Position numbers and translations under genes: made by a program | Notes under the pieces: generated by a model | Databases searched by the model: none | Told to the model about the DNA's origin: nothing | Seen by the model: the letters and a program-made list of their open reading frames with translations, nothing else | IMG/VR virus record: IMGVR_UViG_3300029787_000017 | Location: 1 to 60,861 of that record | Length of the DNA stretch: 60,861 nt | From: a virus | Strand: one strand, 5' to 3' | Shown here: positions 59,901 to 60,861 of the stretch, piece after piece | How positions within the stretch are numbered: position 1 is the stretch's first letter | How the letters are laid out: the number at the start of each line of letters is the position of its first letter

Positions 59901-60480
59901 GATCGAAGAACTCTAAGCTCGCAGCGCAGTCTTGAATTACTCTTTGGAAATCAGTTGCAAACGTAGCCGAACTGTCAAACGCAGAACTGTATAGATATGC
60001 ACCAGGTATTCTAGATGTTTCTGTATTACCTTCCGACTGGTCAACACTCTGTTTGGGATCAGATGCTAAAGCCTTTCTTCGATAATAACCCGCAGTCGCT
60101 GTCCAGAAGGTTCCCGAAACACCGAAGCCTCCAAAAGATTCATCTGATGCATAGTCTATATCCATTGCAGATGCTGCTCCACTACAGAAAGAAGCCCTAA
60201 CAACTCTGTCATCCGTAGCTCCCCACCAATTGACATCGCAATAAGAGTATTCAATAGAAGGGCAGCCTGACGCGATATTACTAGCACCTATGGTGGGTGT
60301 TGGATTATAAACCCAATATCTTTGCCACATGCCTCCCATGACCTGCAAGTGAAGAGACCAATCTGCAAACTCGCAAGATGAGCTATCACCTGAAGATTGT
60401 AAAGATTGTGTTCCTGGCAGGAAAACGGAACCTCCTGTGGCGTTACTAATTAATGATCGTTGTGCTGGTACCTGTGGCAT
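59881..60480 (-). CDS. Unassigned protein (199 aa), possibly structural
   Basis: A 199-residue protein rich in Ser, Ala, Gly and aromatic residues, with several cysteines (SSSCEFADWSLHLQVMGGMW, YCDVNWWGATDDR, SFCSGAASAMDIDYA). No signal sequence, helix-rich region or known motif. Composition and the beta-rich look suit a virion surface or fibre-tip protein; not proven. Its ATG immediately follows the T run of a terminator hairpin, and the only ribosome-binding sequence (AGAGGA) lies within that hairpin. Confidence 0.6.
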   Translation of the reverse strand: MPQVPAQRSLISNATGGSVFLPGTQSLQSSGDSSSCEFADWSLHLQVMGGMWQRYWVYNPTPTIGASNIASGCPSIEYSYCDVNWWGATDDRVVRASFCSGAASAMDIDYASDESFGGFGVSGTFWTATAGYYRRKALASDPKQSVDQSEGNTETSRIPGAYLYSSAFDSSATFATDFQRVIQDCAASLEFFDPTLVTI

Positions 60481-60486
60481 AAAAAA

Positions 60487-60518
60487 AGTCCTCTAAACTA
60501 TGTACTAATTAGAGAACT
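60487..60518 (-). terminator. Terminator hairpin with embedded ribosome-binding site
   Basis: The 10-bp stem AGTCCTCTAA / TTAGAGAACT (one G-T pair, 60487-60496 and 60509-60518) has T runs on both sides, so it can end transcripts from either direction. Read leftward, the T run leads straight into the ATG at 60480. The right stem arm on that strand contains AGAGGA, the only Shine-Dalgarno-like sequence for that gene. Confidence 0.78.
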
Positions 60519-60542
60519 TTTTTTGTGTATTCTTTTCTTTAA

Positions 60543-60861
60543 TTATTTTAATTCAAAAAAGAACGGACCTTGTACATAGTTCTGATCAAGGATGGTGTAA
60601 GCGCAGGTAAGAGCGTAAGTTCCTGTAACACCTCCTAAGGTAGCTGCATTTGCCGCAGTAGAAATAACCTGAGTGTTGAGAGCATACAGCATGGTGTTAT
60701 CGGAAGTAATAGTAATCAAGCCTGATGTGTCAGAGTAGTCTAGAATCGTAACCCTAGAAGGGAGGTTTACGGTTCCTTCATTAATTTTCTGAAGCTTAAA
60801 CTGTGCGTTCCTAATAGCAGACTGTTCAAGTATTGCTTTAGTGGCAGGTTCTAGGCTCCTA
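60543..60861 (-). CDS. Partial gene cut by the right window edge, unknown
   Basis: An open frame of 105 codons runs from the window edge to a TAA at 60543 and has no start inside. The visible part, for example RNAQFKLQKINEGTVNLPSR then VTILDYSDTSGLITITSDNT, and the end TILDQNYVQGPFFFELK, is beta-rich without a recognisable motif. It is followed by the terminator at 60487-60518. Probably another structural or accessory gene of the same leftward block. Confidence 0.7.
   Translation of the reverse strand, partial: RSLEPATKAILEQSAIRNAQFKLQKINEGTVNLPSRVTILDYSDTSGLITITSDNTMLYALNTQVISTAANAATLGGVTGTYALTCAYTILDQNYVQGPFFFELK

Noticed and set aside
1-60861. tRNA genes
   Set aside because: I saw no cloverleaf in the few intergenic gaps, but this was by eye; a tRNA finder would settle it.

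Overview
The window is a 60.9 kb piece of the genome of a contractile-tailed, T4-like double-stranded DNA bacteriophage. Evidence is a nearly complete set of recognisable T4-type head, neck, tail and baseplate genes, a gp55-like late sigma factor, a phage replication/recombination set, very tight gene packing and no tRNA, rRNA or bacterial housekeeping operon that I can see. Protein similarity to T4 is remote, so I read it as a distant (far-T4 or marine/thermophile-type) member rather than a close coliphage relative. The host cannot be read from the sequence. The terminase, portal, sliding clamp and helicase are not in the window, so the genome continues on both sides.

Layout. Almost everything is transcribed right to left. 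60.9-59.9 kb: two unassigned genes, one cut by the window edge. 59.9-57.8 kb: primase, Cas4/RecB-like nuclease and a small gp33-like gene. 57.8-45.8 kb: tape measure, tube initiator, gp53-, hub-, spike-, gp25- and gp6-like baseplate genes. 45.8-26.5 kb: a gpI/gp7-like wedge protein and a series of large fibre or appendage genes ending in a 2137-residue cysteine-rich protein. 26.4-21.2 kb: prohead core, protease, scaffold and major capsid protein. 21.2-13.9 kb: neck proteins gp13-, gp14- and gp15-like, PAAR tip, tail sheath and tail tube, closed by a strong terminator. 13.8-6.3 kb: an 835-residue protein, resolvase, late sigma factor, and a family A DNA polymerase whose parts are spread over three genes. 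6.3-0.2 kb: gp46/gp47 nuclease pair, B12-dependent ribonucleotide reductase, a cassette of tiny membrane proteins with a ferredoxin, and an acetyltransferase.

Five single genes point the other way (lipoprotein, sigma factor, resolvase, gp33-like gene, primase). Each overlaps the 3' end of its leftward neighbour, and each has 36 bp or less between its start codon and the divergent one. Many of these tiny gaps hold a TATAATA/TATTATA/TATAGTA box almost touching the start codon, which I take as candidate late promoters giving very short or no leaders.

The most unusual items are: (1) the polymerase, with a UDG domain plus Exo I/II on one gene, Exo III on a second, palm/fingers on a third, and an opposite-strand lipoprotein gene sitting inside the exonuclease domain; (2) eleven copies of a four-cysteine module in the 2137-residue virion-region protein; (3) two paralogous 33-34 residue membrane microproteins bracketing a secreted protein and a ferredoxin in a run of overlapping genes behind the reductase. 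Functional calls rest on reading motifs by eye; no database search was run.
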